NCBI GenBank assembly: GCA_021324155.1
Contig: JAJPJQ010000052.1
Coordinates: 1 to 54,032 of the forward strand
Source of the DNA: Pseudomonadota bacterium
GTDB taxonomy: Bacteria > Desulfobacterota > Binatia > UBA9968
Length of the DNA: 54,032 nucleotides
Direction: 5' to 3'
The notes below the pieces were generated by a model. The model saw only the letters and a list, made by a program, of their open reading frames with translations. It had not been told where the DNA came from and ran no database searches. Shown here piece by piece: positions 1-8,817 of this stretch (position 1 is its first letter; each line of letters opens with the position of its first letter). Both the position numbers and the translations under genes were made by a program.

Positions 1-1269
1 GCTCCGCGCTATAAAAGCCTCTCCGCATCGAGTCGCAGCCCGGAGGAAGCCCTGCTACGCGTTTTTCGTCCGCTCTCGTATAGGAACTACGCGATCTTTC
101 TGTCGTGCGATTTCTCGACCTCCCTCGGCCAATTCATTCAAGAGGTGGTTTTTTACTGGCTCGCGTACGAGATCACGAATTCCGCGATGGCGCTCGGCAT
201 CCTGGGCGTGTGCGAGGCCGGCCCGCGGCTCGTGCTGAGCGCGATCGGCGGTGCGATCGTCGACCGATATAATCGCAAGCGGCTTTTGATCCTGATTCAA
301 TACCTGACGGCGCTGCCGGTCTTCGCTTTGATCTTGCTCTACGCCGGCGGCCATCTGGTTTTCTGGCACATGGTCGTGTTCAATCTGCTCACGTCGGTAA
401 TTCGCGCCGTGAATCCGTCAGCATCGCAATCGTTGATTCGCGACCTGGTGCCGACGAGCGTTCTGCTGAGCGCGGTGGCGCTGTTCTCGATGGAATTCAA
501 TCTCGCGCGCGTAATCGGTCCATCGATCGGGGGCGTGTTGCTGGTATGGATGAGCCCGAACAACTGCTTCCTCATCTATGCCGTGACGCTGATTATTTCC
601 GGCCTGGTGATGACGCGCATCGAATTGCCGGAACAGCCCGCGGAGAGGAGGCCGGAGAATCTGATGACGGAGCTGAAGGAAGGCTTCAGCTACATTCAGA
701 ACGCGCCGGTCATCCTCGCGAGCATCGCCGCGGCGTACATCATCAGCATCTTCGTCGGCACGTATAACCGCTTTTTACCGGTCTTTGCCAAGGAAATTCT
801 CAACGTCGGCCCGCAGGGATTAGGTATTTTGATGGCGGCGCCGGGCGCGGGCGCGATCACTTCATTGTTTTTCCTCGGCAACTCTGGAGAAAACTGGCGC
901 AAAGACGTCATGCTGTGGCTGAGCTCGGCCGCGACGCCGATCTTTTTAATCCTTTTCTGCCTCTCCAAATCCTTTTGGCTGTCGGCGGGCCTGCTCACGC
1001 TCGTCGGCGCGGGGCAGATCGCCTTTCGCACGGTGAGCCGGCTCATCATCCAGCTCGAGGTTCCGCATGCGCTCTTGGGGCGCGTCATCAGCGTCTTCCT
1101 TATGGATCAGGGAATGCGCTCCGTCGGCTCGCTGGTGATGGGCGCGTTCGCGACTTTCTTCGGCGCCGACGTGGGACTCGCGCTCACTTCGGTCGTGTCG
1201 CTTTCGCTGACGTCCGCAGTTTTCTATTCCCTTCTGCGTACAAAACCGAACACTGTAGCGTCAGTGTAA
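1..1269 (+). CDS. MFS transporter, 5' end outside the window
   Basis: The frame is open from base 1, and the residues before the first possible internal start (GTG at 145) already look like family sequence (FRPLSYRNYAIFL, then SLGQFIQEVVFYWLAYEITNSAMALG). The gene therefore begins upstream and its N-terminus is missing. The pattern is that of the major facilitator group that includes EntS-like exporters: around ten hydrophobic segments remain, and the loop between helices 2 and 3 reads GAIVDRYNRKRLL, the usual G-x3-D-R-x-x-R-[RK] motif. The role would be proton-driven export of a small molecule across the inner membrane. The substrate cannot be told from sequence. The next gene follows after 133 bases with its own ribosome site, so it is probably a separate unit. 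Confidence 0.85.
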   Translation, partial: APRYKSLSASSRSPEEALLRVFRPLSYRNYAIFLSCDFSTSLGQFIQEVVFYWLAYEITNSAMALGILGVCEAGPRLVLSAIGGAIVDRYNRKRLLILIQYLTALPVFALILLYAGGHLVFWHMVVFNLLTSVIRAVNPSASQSLIRDLVPTSVLLSAVALFSMEFNLARVIGPSIGGVLLVWMSPNNCFLIYAVTLIISGLVMTRIELPEQPAERRPENLMTELKEGFSYIQNAPVILASIAAAYIISIFVGTYNRFLPVFAKEILNVGPQGLGILMAAPGAGAITSLFFLGNSGENWRKDVMLWLSSAATPIFLILFCLSKSFWLSAGLLTLVGAGQIAFRTVSRLIIQLEVPHALLGRVISVFLMDQGMRSVGSLVMGAFATFFGADVGLALTSVVSLSLTSAVFYSLLRTKPNTVASV

Positions 1270-1402
1270 GTTTGTGCCACCTCGCGGGCGTGGTGTGTCT
1301 TGTCCATCCGTGGAATATCCAGGCACCGCTAGGATCGTCTATGCAGTGGCATAATGCTTGCTCCATTAAGCGGTTGACCGTTAAACGGCTCTGGGAGGTT
1401 TT

Positions 1403-1681
1403 ATGGAAAGTCTGTTCGACCTAGGGTCTGTGAATCTCACGGTACCCGCTTGGCAGTTGGCGCTCTACATCGGCGTCGTCGCCTTCTACATGATCTGGGG
1501 GCGAATCAAACTCTGCCTCTTGACCACGTTCGGCTTTGCCTTTTACATGGCCTATTACCTCTTCTCGGCCGAATTTCTCCATGTGATAAACGGCAAGCCG
1601 AGCGCCGAAAGCGCATACTTCGGCTTCGGCCTGGTGCTGATTGCCTTCAATCTCATCGCCTTGTTCTATGAGGAGCGCTGA
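1403..1681 (+). CDS. small three-helix membrane protein, unknown function
   Basis: A 92-residue protein preceded by GGGAGG seven bases before the ATG. It has three hydrophobic stretches at about residues 14-32, 37-55 and 70-88, with charged turns between them (GRIK, NGKPSAES) and an acidic end (YEER). No enzymatic motif is visible. It resembles short hypothetical inner-membrane proteins of soil bacteria, but I do not recognise a named family. It lies between the MFS gene and the bicupin gene on the same strand, 66 bases before the latter. Confidence 0.65.
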   Translation: MESLFDLGSVNLTVPAWQLALYIGVVAFYMIWGRIKLCLLTTFGFAFYMAYYLFSAEFLHVINGKPSAESAYFGFGLVLIAFNLIALFYEER

Positions 1682-1747
1682 CGCTCACCGGCGGCTTGCT
1701 CTTTCGTCCCAAAGCCAATATGGATTTGGGGCAAAGGAGGAGCCGTC

Positions 1748-2821
1748 GTGGAAAGCGTCAAGGACTCGTGGAAACAACGCGCCGGTAAAAAATCACCGTT
1801 CCATGAATGGTGCGACAACGAAGGGCTGAAGGTCGTCGGCGGGTTCGGCGTCGCGGACCTGCGAACGCTGCCGCTCGAGCACTGGGAGCGCATGGGCGGC
1901 CCGGCGGCGTATTGCCATCTCGAAGGCTCGCAGGGCTTCGTCGGGGCGATGGCGGGCGAGATCCCGCCGGGAAAAAGCCTCAAGCCGATGCGCCATCTAT
2001 ACGAAGAGCAGATCCTCATCCTGGAAGGGCGCGGCGCGACGCAGTTCTGGAGCCAAGAAGGGCAGGTGACGCTGGAATGGCAGGCGGGCAGTTTGTTCTC
2101 GCCCCCGCTCAATACGAAGCATCAGCACTTCAACGGTTCGTCCACCGAGCCGGTGCGCTTCGTCGCGGTCAACAACGCGCCGCTGATCGTCAACATCTTC
2201 AAACTGCCTGAGTTCATCTTCGACGCGCCGTACGATTTTACCAACCGCTTCAGCGGCCAGCGCGATTTTTTCAGCAGCGACTTCAAGCCGAGCGACCTCG
2301 AAGACACCGCGGTGAATTTCATTCCCGACGTCGAGGCCGTGGTGCTCAACGATCATCCAGAGCGCGGCGCCGGCTTCAGCCGGCTCGGCATTCATTTGTC
2401 CGGCAACTCGATGGTCGGCCACATCATGGCGATCAAGTCCGGAACTTATAAAAAAGCGCACCGCCATCACGCCGGCGCGCAGGTCATCGTGCTGCGCGGC
2501 AAGGGCTACAGTCTCATGTGGCAGCCCGGCGGCGATTTCATCCGCGTCGACTGGCAGCGCGGCAGCCTGCTCGTGCCGCCGGAGGGATGGTATCACCACC
2601 ACTTCACGACGAGCCGCGAGGCAGCGCGCCACCTGGCGCTTCGGCGCGGGCTCAAGGGCATCGGCCACAACTGGCAGCCTTCGCTCAGCGAGCATGACGG
2701 CGGCAATATGCTCGAGCACGAGGACGAGCCGCCGGAAATCCGGCGCATGTACGAAGCGGAGCTTGCTAAAGAAGGCATTCCGTTCCAGATGCCGCCGCTC
2801 GCCCGCGCTCGCGCCAATTAG
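1748..2821 (+). CDS. bicupin protein (possible ring-cleaving dioxygenase relative)
   Basis: The GTG start is chosen because AAAGGAGG sits eight bases upstream. The 357-residue product has two cupin barrels. The first, at about residues 75-150, contains MRHLYEEQILILEGRG and a second strand motif ending in H. The second, at about 235-310, contains KKAHRHHAGAQVIVLRGKGY and PPEGWYHHHF, with the histidines expected to hold a metal ion. Length and layout recall gentisate/1-hydroxy-2-naphthoate dioxygenases and other two-domain cupins. The first barrel has weaker histidine ligands (EEQ instead of HxH), so one barrel may be structural. An oxygenase role would suit the aromatic or xenobiotic flavour of nearby amidohydrolase and GST genes, but this is inference. 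Confidence 0.75.
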   Translation: MESVKDSWKQRAGKKSPFHEWCDNEGLKVVGGFGVADLRTLPLEHWERMGGPAAYCHLEGSQGFVGAMAGEIPPGKSLKPMRHLYEEQILILEGRGATQFWSQEGQVTLEWQAGSLFSPPLNTKHQHFNGSSTEPVRFVAVNNAPLIVNIFKLPEFIFDAPYDFTNRFSGQRDFFSSDFKPSDLEDTAVNFIPDVEAVVLNDHPERGAGFSRLGIHLSGNSMVGHIMAIKSGTYKKAHRHHAGAQVIVLRGKGYSLMWQPGGDFIRVDWQRGSLLVPPEGWYHHHFTTSREAARHLALRRGLKGIGHNWQPSLSEHDGGNMLEHEDEPPEIRRMYEAELAKEGIPFQMPPLARARAN

Positions 2822-2872
2822 TCCGCACGCCGCTGCGGTCGCCGCGATGCATCTAAAAAAGGAGAACTGCGG

Positions 2873-3880
2873 ATGAAGGTCGCAGCGATCGCGCTCTTGC
2901 TCGACGGTAAATTGGCAGGCGACGGCGAGAAGGAAATCGCCGGCATCGCCGGTGTGGAGAGCGCCGGTCCGGCAGATCTTACGTTCGCCGACGGCGAACG
3001 CGCGCTCAATCGCGCGTCGGCCTCCGCCGCCGGCTGCATCCTGATACCCGCTTCGGCCGCGCTGCCGGGAAAAACGGCGATCGCGGTGAAGCATCCCAAG
3101 CTCGCGCTCATCCGGGCAGCCGAGGCGCTCCTCGCGAAGCCGCGCGTCGAAGCCGGACGGCATACCAGCGCGCTCATAGCTGAAACCGCGCAGCTCGCAT
3201 CGGACGTCGCCGTCGGACCGAACGCGGTCATCGAAGAGCGCGTCAAGGTCGGCGAACGAACGGTCATGGGCGCCGGTGTCGTTGTCGGACGCGATGTCGA
3301 GATCGGCGCCGATTGCATTCTCCATCCGCGCGTCACGATCTATCCGCGCGTCCGCATCGGCGCGCGCGTGATCGTTCATAGCGGCACGGTGATCGGCGCC
3401 GACGGCTTCGGGTACGTTTTCGCCGACGGCCGCCACCATAAATTTCCCCAGCTGGGGCGGGTGATCATCGAAGACGATGTCGAGATCGGCGCCAACGCGA
3501 CGATCGATCGCGGCTCGTTGGGGGATACGATCATCGGCGCCGGCACGAAGATCGACAATCTCGTCCAAATCGCGCACAACGTGCATATCGGCCGCCACGC
3601 GGTGATCGCGGCGCAGACGGGCATCTCCGGCAGCACCGTCATCGGCGACTACGTCGTATTAGGCGGCCAGGTTGGCGTCGGCGACCGTGTGAGAATCGAG
3701 ACACAATCGGTCGTGGGCGCGCAGGCAGGAATTCCTTCGGGCAAGATCATCCGGCGCGGCAGTGCGGTCTGGGGCACGCCGGCGCGGCCGATGGCGGAGT
3801 TCAAAAAAACTCATGCGGCGATCAAAAGCCTGCCGCGTCTCGCGCAGAAGCTGAAAGAGCTGCAAGCGAAAGTCGGCTAG
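2873..3880 (+). CDS. lpxD: UDP-3-O-acylglucosamine N-acyltransferase (LpxD)
   Basis: LpxD adds the second hydroxyacyl chain, from acyl-ACP, to UDP-3-O-acylglucosamine in lipid A synthesis, in the cytoplasm at the inner membrane. The 335-residue protein has the usual N-terminal uridine-binding domain (about 1-100, with GPADLTFAD), a long left-handed beta helix of hexapeptide repeats (about 105-300), and a helical C-terminus. The conserved GADGFGYVF segment and the catalytic-histidine segment IAHNVHIG are both present, and length is normal. GGAG precedes the ATG. It is odd that the gene stands alone: the usual bamA-ompH-lpxD-fabZ-lpxA neighbours are absent, so it may be a second copy or a paralogue acting on another sugar. 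Confidence 0.9.
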   Translation: MKVAAIALLLDGKLAGDGEKEIAGIAGVESAGPADLTFADGERALNRASASAAGCILIPASAALPGKTAIAVKHPKLALIRAAEALLAKPRVEAGRHTSALIAETAQLASDVAVGPNAVIEERVKVGERTVMGAGVVVGRDVEIGADCILHPRVTIYPRVRIGARVIVHSGTVIGADGFGYVFADGRHHKFPQLGRVIIEDDVEIGANATIDRGSLGDTIIGAGTKIDNLVQIAHNVHIGRHAVIAAQTGISGSTVIGDYVVLGGQVGVGDRVRIETQSVVGAQAGIPSGKIIRRGSAVWGTPARPMAEFKKTHAAIKSLPRLAQKLKELQAKVG

Positions 3881-3959
3881 CTGCCTGTCGCTATGTCTCT
3901 GGCGAAATGGCTTTCGGAACTTAATCTGTAGCCAATTTATTATGCAGAAAGGAGCCAAA

Positions 3960-4973
3960 ATGAAGAGAAGCCGCTCGTTTTTGGTAATCCTGTTTGTCTT
4001 AATGACTGGCGTTAGCTCGGGCGCCGCCCAGGAGCCGATCAAGCTGCGCGTCGGCCTCGGCGACGTTTCGCTCAACAAAATTCCTTTCGTCGCCGCCTAC
4101 GAGGCCGGCATCTACAAGAAGAACGGCCTCGACGTCGAGCAGTCGGTCACGCCCGCCGCGGCCGAGGTGGCGCGTCGCACCGGCGTGATCGTTCCTCCTG
4201 AGATGGTCCGCTCGGGCGGCAAGGATACGGCGATTGTCATCGGCGGCGGAAGCCCGTTGATCGTCCGCTGGACCAGCGACGCGCAGGCCGACGACCGCGT
4301 GATCGTCGGCTGCACCGACCAGGTCGTGCGCTGGCGCATCATCGGCCGGTCGGAGATAGCAAGCGTCGAGCAGCTCAAGGGCAAGCGCCTCGGCTACTCG
4401 GGCTTCGGTGCGGTGACGCATTACGTCGCGCTCGTTTTTTCGGGTCTCATGCACTGGAATCCGCAGCAGGATTTGTCCTTGATGTCCGGCGCGAACACGA
4501 TGGATGCGCTGAAGAGCGGGCGTGTGGACGCGATCATCGCGAGCGAATTGCACGAGACGCTGGCGCTCGCAGCGGGTTACAAGATGCTCGTCGACCTGGC
4601 GAAATATAATCTCCCCAACGCCGGCTCGGGCGTGAATGTCTCGCGGGCCTACTTGAAGAATAACCAGGAGGCTGTGCGCCGCTTCGTCAAATCGACCGTC
4701 GAAGCGATCGCGCTGGTCAAGCGCGACAAGCAGGCGGCATTTCACGCGATGGCGAAGTGGTACAACGTCACCGATCCAAAACAGCAAGAATATTTCTATC
4801 GTGAAATCGCTAATTTACCGCGGAAGCCTTATCCATCGATTGATGGTATTAAGAAGGTGATGGAGGTCTACAACTCGCACGAGATGCGGAAGTACAAGGC
4901 GGAGGACTTCTACGACGCGAGCTTCATGCGGGAGCTCGACCAGAGCAAATTCATCGACGGCTTGTACGACTGA
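3960..4973 (+). CDS. ABC transporter substrate-binding protein, NitT/TauT (SsuA/THI5-like)
   Basis: A secreted periplasmic binding protein. The start at 3960 is preferred over an ATG 18 bases earlier because AAAGGAG lies just before it. Residues 1-24 form a signal peptide (KRSR, hydrophobic core, GAAQ). The mature part begins IKLRVGLGDVSLNKIPFVAAYEAGIYKKNGLDVE, the typical first lobe of this family, which binds sulfonates, pyrimidine precursors, nitrate and similar ligands. A hinge region GKRLGYSGFG and the late motif RKPYPSIDGIKKVMEVY also fit. There is no permease or ATPase gene next to it. The ligand is unknown; the closing pattern DQSKFIDGLYD is like its seven relatives in this window. 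Confidence 0.85.
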   Translation: MKRSRSFLVILFVLMTGVSSGAAQEPIKLRVGLGDVSLNKIPFVAAYEAGIYKKNGLDVEQSVTPAAAEVARRTGVIVPPEMVRSGGKDTAIVIGGGSPLIVRWTSDAQADDRVIVGCTDQVVRWRIIGRSEIASVEQLKGKRLGYSGFGAVTHYVALVFSGLMHWNPQQDLSLMSGANTMDALKSGRVDAIIASELHETLALAAGYKMLVDLAKYNLPNAGSGVNVSRAYLKNNQEAVRRFVKSTVEAIALVKRDKQAAFHAMAKWYNVTDPKQQEYFYREIANLPRKPYPSIDGIKKVMEVYNSHEMRKYKAEDFYDASFMRELDQSKFIDGLYD

Positions 4974-5033
4974 CGCGCCGTTCCGCTCATGGCGTAGGGG
5001 CGGTTCGCGAGTGCCCTACATTCATTCTAATAA

Positions 5034-5867
5034 TCAGGCGTGCCGGCGGATGAATGCCGTGATGGCGTCGACGAAGCGCATCGTCTCCGGCTTATCCGGC
5101 GACGGCACGATGCGATGCTCCGGCAATCCGTCGAAGGTGTCCACCTCGATCGTCCCGCCGCGCTTGCGATACGTCGCGATGAAGCGCTCTTCCATCTCGA
5201 GCGGATGATTGCGGTCGTTGGTTTTTAACGCGACATAGATCGGCGGCAGCGCCTGCTGCTCGCCGCGCTCGACGATCTTCTGCGGGTTGCCGTCGATCAT
5301 CGCCGCCTCGGTGCCCCAATACTCGTTGTGGGCGCTCACCAGCTCCTCGCGGTTGAACTCCTTGGCGTAGTTGTAGCGATAAAGCGGATCGATCACAGGC
5401 CACGCGGCGATCACGTATTTGATCGACGCGTCGACGTCGGGATGGCCTGGAAGCTGCAAGGAAGTGTAAGCCGGGTGGCGCGCGCGGATCGCGCTCAGCA
5501 CGGCCTGATGGCCGCCGCTGGAATTGCCGAACGCGCCGACGCTGGTAGTCGCGCGCAATTCGCGCGCGTGCGCTTTGAGCCAGCGCGTCGCGAGATTGAT
5601 GTCGCAGACCGACGCCGGATAGCCCGCCTCCGGCGGCTGGCGGAAATCGACAGCTGCGACGACGATGCCGCGCTCGGCCAGCGCCTGATCGACGCCGCCG
5701 TTGGTGGTGCGGTCGCCGTTGTGCCATGCGCCGCCGTGCACGTCGACGATCGCCGGGAACGGCCCGTCGCCCTTCGGCTGGTAGAGGCGAATCAGCCACG
5801 GCTTTCCCGCGATGCGCTGATACTCGACATCGCGGACCTCGACCTCATATCGGCGATTATTTTCCAT
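5034..5867 (-). CDS. alpha/beta-hydrolase (esterase/lipase type)
   Basis: A 277-residue cytoplasmic hydrolase with no signal peptide. The oxyanion-hole motif is DVHGGAW (HGG), the nucleophile elbow is GNSSGG (GxSxG), and the acid and histidine of the triad are plausibly the D in KTNDRNHPLE and the H in LPEHRIV near the end. This is the hormone-sensitive lipase/BD-FAE-like branch that cleaves short carboxyl esters. A gene for a glutathione transferase lies 37 bases upstream on the same strand, so the two are probably co-transcribed. The real substrate cannot be read from the sequence. Confidence 0.85.
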   Translation of the reverse strand: MENNRRYEVEVRDVEYQRIAGKPWLIRLYQPKGDGPFPAIVDVHGGAWHNGDRTTNGGVDQALAERGIVVAAVDFRQPPEAGYPASVCDINLATRWLKAHARELRATTSVGAFGNSSGGHQAVLSAIRARHPAYTSLQLPGHPDVDASIKYVIAAWPVIDPLYRYNYAKEFNREELVSAHNEYWGTEAAMIDGNPQKIVERGEQQALPPIYVALKTNDRNHPLEMEERFIATYRKRGGTIEVDTFDGLPEHRIVPSPDKPETMRFVDAITAFIRRHA

Positions 5868-5904
5868 TGCGAACCTCCTGGTTCGGAATTTCGACTATGG
5901 ATCA

Positions 5905-6531
5905 TTAGCCCGCTACTTTCGCTTCCATCTCCACGCTTTTCTTCACCGCCGGGCGCTGCATCATGCGCTCCCGCCACGCGGTGTAATTCTTCAGCTCCTG
6001 CATCGGGAAACCGCCGTTGACGCCCCAGCCGTAAAAGACGAGCGCATAGGGGTCGACGACCGTGAACTGGTTGCCCATGACCCAGTCGTGTCCCTGGATC
6101 ATGGAATCGATTTCCTGGCAGTTCTCCCAATAGGATTTCTTGCCGTTCTCCTTGATCGATTCGTGCGCGGCGGGGTCGGCGGCGAAGCGTTCCGGCCGGC
6201 GGCTGCGCTGGTACGACGGATGCACGATGCTGGAAAACCAGCACATCGTTGAGATGCATCGCGCCGCCTCGGCCTCCTCGGCGGGCAGAAGTTTTTTCTC
6301 CGGAAAGCGCCGAGCGATGTAGGTGAGAATCGCGGTGTTCTCGACCAACGATTTGCCGTCGATGCTGAGCGTCGGCACCTTGCCGCGCGGGTTGATCTTG
6401 AGATATTCCGCCGTGCGCTGCTGACCTTTGGCGAGCACGACGGGCTCGAGCTCGTAAGCCGCGCCGCTTTCTTCGAGACCGATGTGCGACGCGAGCGAGC
6501 ACGCGCCGGGACTGAAATAAAGTTTAAGCAT
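5905..6531 (-). CDS. glutathione S-transferase (beta-class-like)
   Basis: The start at 6531 (MLKLYFSPGACSLA) is chosen over an upstream ATG because AGGAGG lies seven bases before it and because the thioredoxin-fold N-terminus begins directly there. The 208-residue protein has the bacterial SPGACSLA motif, whose cysteine is the glutathione-contacting residue in beta-class enzymes. It also has the glutathione-binding turn NPRGKVPTLSIDG and ENTAILTYIARRFP at about 40-75, followed by an all-helical C-terminal domain. It probably conjugates or reduces electrophiles with glutathione in the cytoplasm. It precedes the esterase gene in the same direction. Confidence 0.88.
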   Translation of the reverse strand: MLKLYFSPGACSLASHIGLEESGAAYELEPVVLAKGQQRTAEYLKINPRGKVPTLSIDGKSLVENTAILTYIARRFPEKKLLPAEEAEAARCISTMCWFSSIVHPSYQRSRRPERFAADPAAHESIKENGKKSYWENCQEIDSMIQGHDWVMGNQFTVVDPYALVFYGWGVNGGFPMQELKNYTAWRERMMQRPAVKKSVEMEAKVAG

Positions 6532-6614
6532 CGTCGTACCTCCTGATGGTTTGTGCGGACGCAAGCGACCCTAAACGACTATGCCAAGCGGAGCAGAACC
6601 TCAATAGACGCCGG

Positions 6615-6642
6615 TTGACACATCCCGGCGCGGTGCTAGGAT
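6615..6642 (+). promoter_or_regulatory. sigma70-type promoter for the amidohydrolase gene at 6680
   Basis: TTGACA at 6615-6620 and TAGGAT at 6637-6642 are separated by 16 bases, with TGC directly before the -10 box (extended -10). The expected transcript starts near 6650, about 30 bases ahead of the ATG at 6680. The region lies between two divergent genes. Confidence 0.6.
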
Positions 6643-6679
6643 GCCCACCGCGAAAACGATCCTTTCCTAGGAGGCTCCC

Positions 6680-7756
6680 ATGGTTGATTGGCCGCCGACG
6701 ATCGATGCCGATGGACATGTGCTGGAGCGCCAGCAGGACATCCGAAAATATTTGGAAGCGCCGTGGAACCGCCGGCAGACGAGCCTATGGCCGTCGGACC
6801 AGCCGTTCGATACCGAGCTTTTCGATACGCTCGGCTACCGCGGCTACGAACGCGGGATGAGCCCGGCGCAGCAGGTCGAGACCTGGCTCAAGATCATGGA
6901 CGAATACAACATGGAGCAGGCGGTGCTGTTTCCCACCGGCTCGGGCAACATCGCGAAGCTCCGCGAGCCCGAGTTCTGCGTCGCCGCGTGCCGCGCCGCC
7001 AACGATCACTTCGCCAAAGAGTATAACGCGCTCTCCGACCGCATTCATTGTGTCGGCGTGCTGCCGCTGAAGCAGCCGCAGGAAGCCGCGAAAGAATTGC
7101 GCCGCGCCGTCACGGAGCGGGGAATGATCAGCTTCGAGCTTTTATCGATGGGGCTGCCGACGGCGCTCGGCGATCCGATGTACGATCCGATTTACGAAGA
7201 AGCCCAGCGGCTCGACGTGCCGATCTCGATCCACGGCAATCGCAGCGCCTCGCACGAGGTCGGCGCCGGCGCGCTCCGCACCTTCGCCGAGGTGCACACC
7301 TATACGTTTCCTGTCGGCATGTTCCTCCACTTCACCAGCATGATCTTTCAAGGCGTGCCGGTGCGCTTTCCCAAGCTTCGCATTGCGTTCCTCGAGATCG
7401 GCGCGACCTGGCTGCCGTACTGGCTCGACCGCATGGACGAGCACTGGGAGCTGCGTGGCGAATTCGAGGCGCCGCACTTGAAGAAAAAGCCGAGCGAGGT
7501 GGTGCGCGAGTCGCCGATTTATTTTAGCCTGGAATCCGAGGAGCGGCTGCTGCCGCAGACGATCGACTACATCGGCGACAATCATTTCCTCTACGCGTCC
7601 GACATTCCGCACTGGGACGGCGAGTTTCCGAAGAATCTCGAATACCTATGGAAGCATCCCGATCTCTCGCGCGCGACAAAGGAGAAGATCGCGTACCACA
7701 ACGGCAAAGAATACTTTAAGCTCAACGGCGCCGGCGCGGTGCGGGCGAGCGCTTAA
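6680..7756 (+). CDS. amidohydrolase family 2 protein (TIM-barrel metal-dependent hydrolase)
   Basis: A 358-residue protein behind AGGAGG. The N-terminal metal motif is IDADGHVLE. Later family signatures are SIHGNRS at about 190, FLEIGATWLPYWLDRMDEHWE at about 240, and the aspartate-containing ASDIPHWDGEFP near 315. Members of this family (ACMSD, gamma-resorcylate decarboxylase, LigW/LigY-like) decarboxylate or hydrolyse aromatic or ring-cleavage compounds with Zn or Mn. The protein has no signal peptide, so it should be cytoplasmic. It opens a same-strand run of binding proteins and two further amidohydrolases (up to 13.1 kb), which suggests uptake and breakdown of one compound class. Confidence 0.85.
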   Translation: MVDWPPTIDADGHVLERQQDIRKYLEAPWNRRQTSLWPSDQPFDTELFDTLGYRGYERGMSPAQQVETWLKIMDEYNMEQAVLFPTGSGNIAKLREPEFCVAACRAANDHFAKEYNALSDRIHCVGVLPLKQPQEAAKELRRAVTERGMISFELLSMGLPTALGDPMYDPIYEEAQRLDVPISIHGNRSASHEVGAGALRTFAEVHTYTFPVGMFLHFTSMIFQGVPVRFPKLRIAFLEIGATWLPYWLDRMDEHWELRGEFEAPHLKKKPSEVVRESPIYFSLESEERLLPQTIDYIGDNHFLYASDIPHWDGEFPKNLEYLWKHPDLSRATKEKIAYHNGKEYFKLNGAGAVRASA

Positions 7757-7782
7757 TACCGAATCCTTCGCGAGGGGCGATC

Positions 7783-8817
7783 ATGAACCGCAGACACCGC
7801 TCAACCGCCCTTTTGCTCGCGCTGTCACCTTTCCTGGCGCTGCAGCTTGCACCGGCCTCGGTTTTTGCCGCGCAGCCGGCGAAGGTCGTCATCGCCTACG
7901 CCGCAGTGACCGCGCGCATCATGCCGCTCTTGATCGCGCAGGACCAGGGGTTTTTCGCGAAATACGGCCTCGATTCGCAGCCGGTGCTCGTCCGCGGCGC
8001 TACGCCGCTCGTGACCGGCCTCGCAGCCGGCGATGTTCAGATCGGCCGGACTGCCGGCGCGGGGATTTTATCCGCGGTCGCGGGCGGCCACGATTTCAAA
8101 ATGGTCGCGACGTTTACCGCGCGAAATTCCTACAACGTCGTCGTCAAGCCGACGATCAAGCGACCGGAGGACATCCGCGGCAAACGCGTCGCTATCAATA
8201 GCTACGGCGGCGGCACCTGGGTGGGAGCGATGCTGTGGTTCGAGCACTTTGGCCTCGATCCGCAGCGCGACAATATTCTGATGCAATCGTTCGGCGATCA
8301 GAGCATACAGGCGCAGGCGCTCGAAAGCGGGGCCGTCGACGTCGTCTTCCTTGACACTTTCTACGCGAACTACCTCAAGGCGAAAGGCATGACGATCCTA
8401 GCCGACTACACCGAGCTGAAACAGCCGCTCGTCAGCCAATCGACGGTCGTGCAGCGTGCCTTCCTACAGCAGCGCGAGGATGTTATCGAGAGTTATCTCA
8501 AGGCGGAGATCGAAGCGATGGCGTTCGCCTGCGGTCCGAAAAACAAACCGACGACGATGAAGCTGTTCATGCGCCGGCTGCGCATCGATGCGGCGGCGGC
8601 CGAAGAAGCCTACGCCGACCTGCTGCGCGGCGTCGAGCGGAAGCCTGTCCCTTCGCTCGAGGGCATGCGCAATCTGCAGAGACTGCTCAAAGGCAGCAAT
8701 CCAAAGCTCGGCGCGCTGAAAGTCGAAGATATCGTCGACAACCGCATCATGCGCCGGCTCGACGAGAGCGGCTTTATCGAGCGCGTTTATGCGGCGCAGG
8801 GTGCCAGCCTTAAATGA
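7783..8817 (+). CDS. ABC transporter substrate-binding protein (SsuA/THI5-like), tandem copy 1
   Basis: A 344-residue periplasmic binding protein with a signal peptide of about 30 residues (ending VFAAQPA). The first lobe reads VVIAYAAVTARIMPLLIAQDQGFFAKYGLDSQPVLVRG, typical of NitT/TauT-type receptors. The body shares its plan with the next gene: both contain ATFTxRxxxNVVxxPxIKxPxDxRGK, WxxAxLWxEHFGLDxxRDNIL, and end in LDESGFIERxxAAQGxSxK. Its stop overlaps the start of that copy (ATGA). No transporter subunits are nearby. Confidence 0.85.
   Translation: MNRRHRSTALLLALSPFLALQLAPASVFAAQPAKVVIAYAAVTARIMPLLIAQDQGFFAKYGLDSQPVLVRGATPLVTGLAAGDVQIGRTAGAGILSAVAGGHDFKMVATFTARNSYNVVVKPTIKRPEDIRGKRVAINSYGGGTWVGAMLWFEHFGLDPQRDNILMQSFGDQSIQAQALESGAVDVVFLDTFYANYLKAKGMTILADYTELKQPLVSQSTVVQRAFLQQREDVIESYLKAEIEAMAFACGPKNKPTTMKLFMRRLRIDAAAAEEAYADLLRGVERKPVPSLEGMRNLQRLLKGSNPKLGALKVEDIVDNRIMRRLDESGFIERVYAAQGASLK

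Noticed and set aside
1997-3598. 533-codon minus-strand frame
   Set aside because: It runs antisense through the bicupin and lpxD genes, has biased R/A/D content and no domain pattern.
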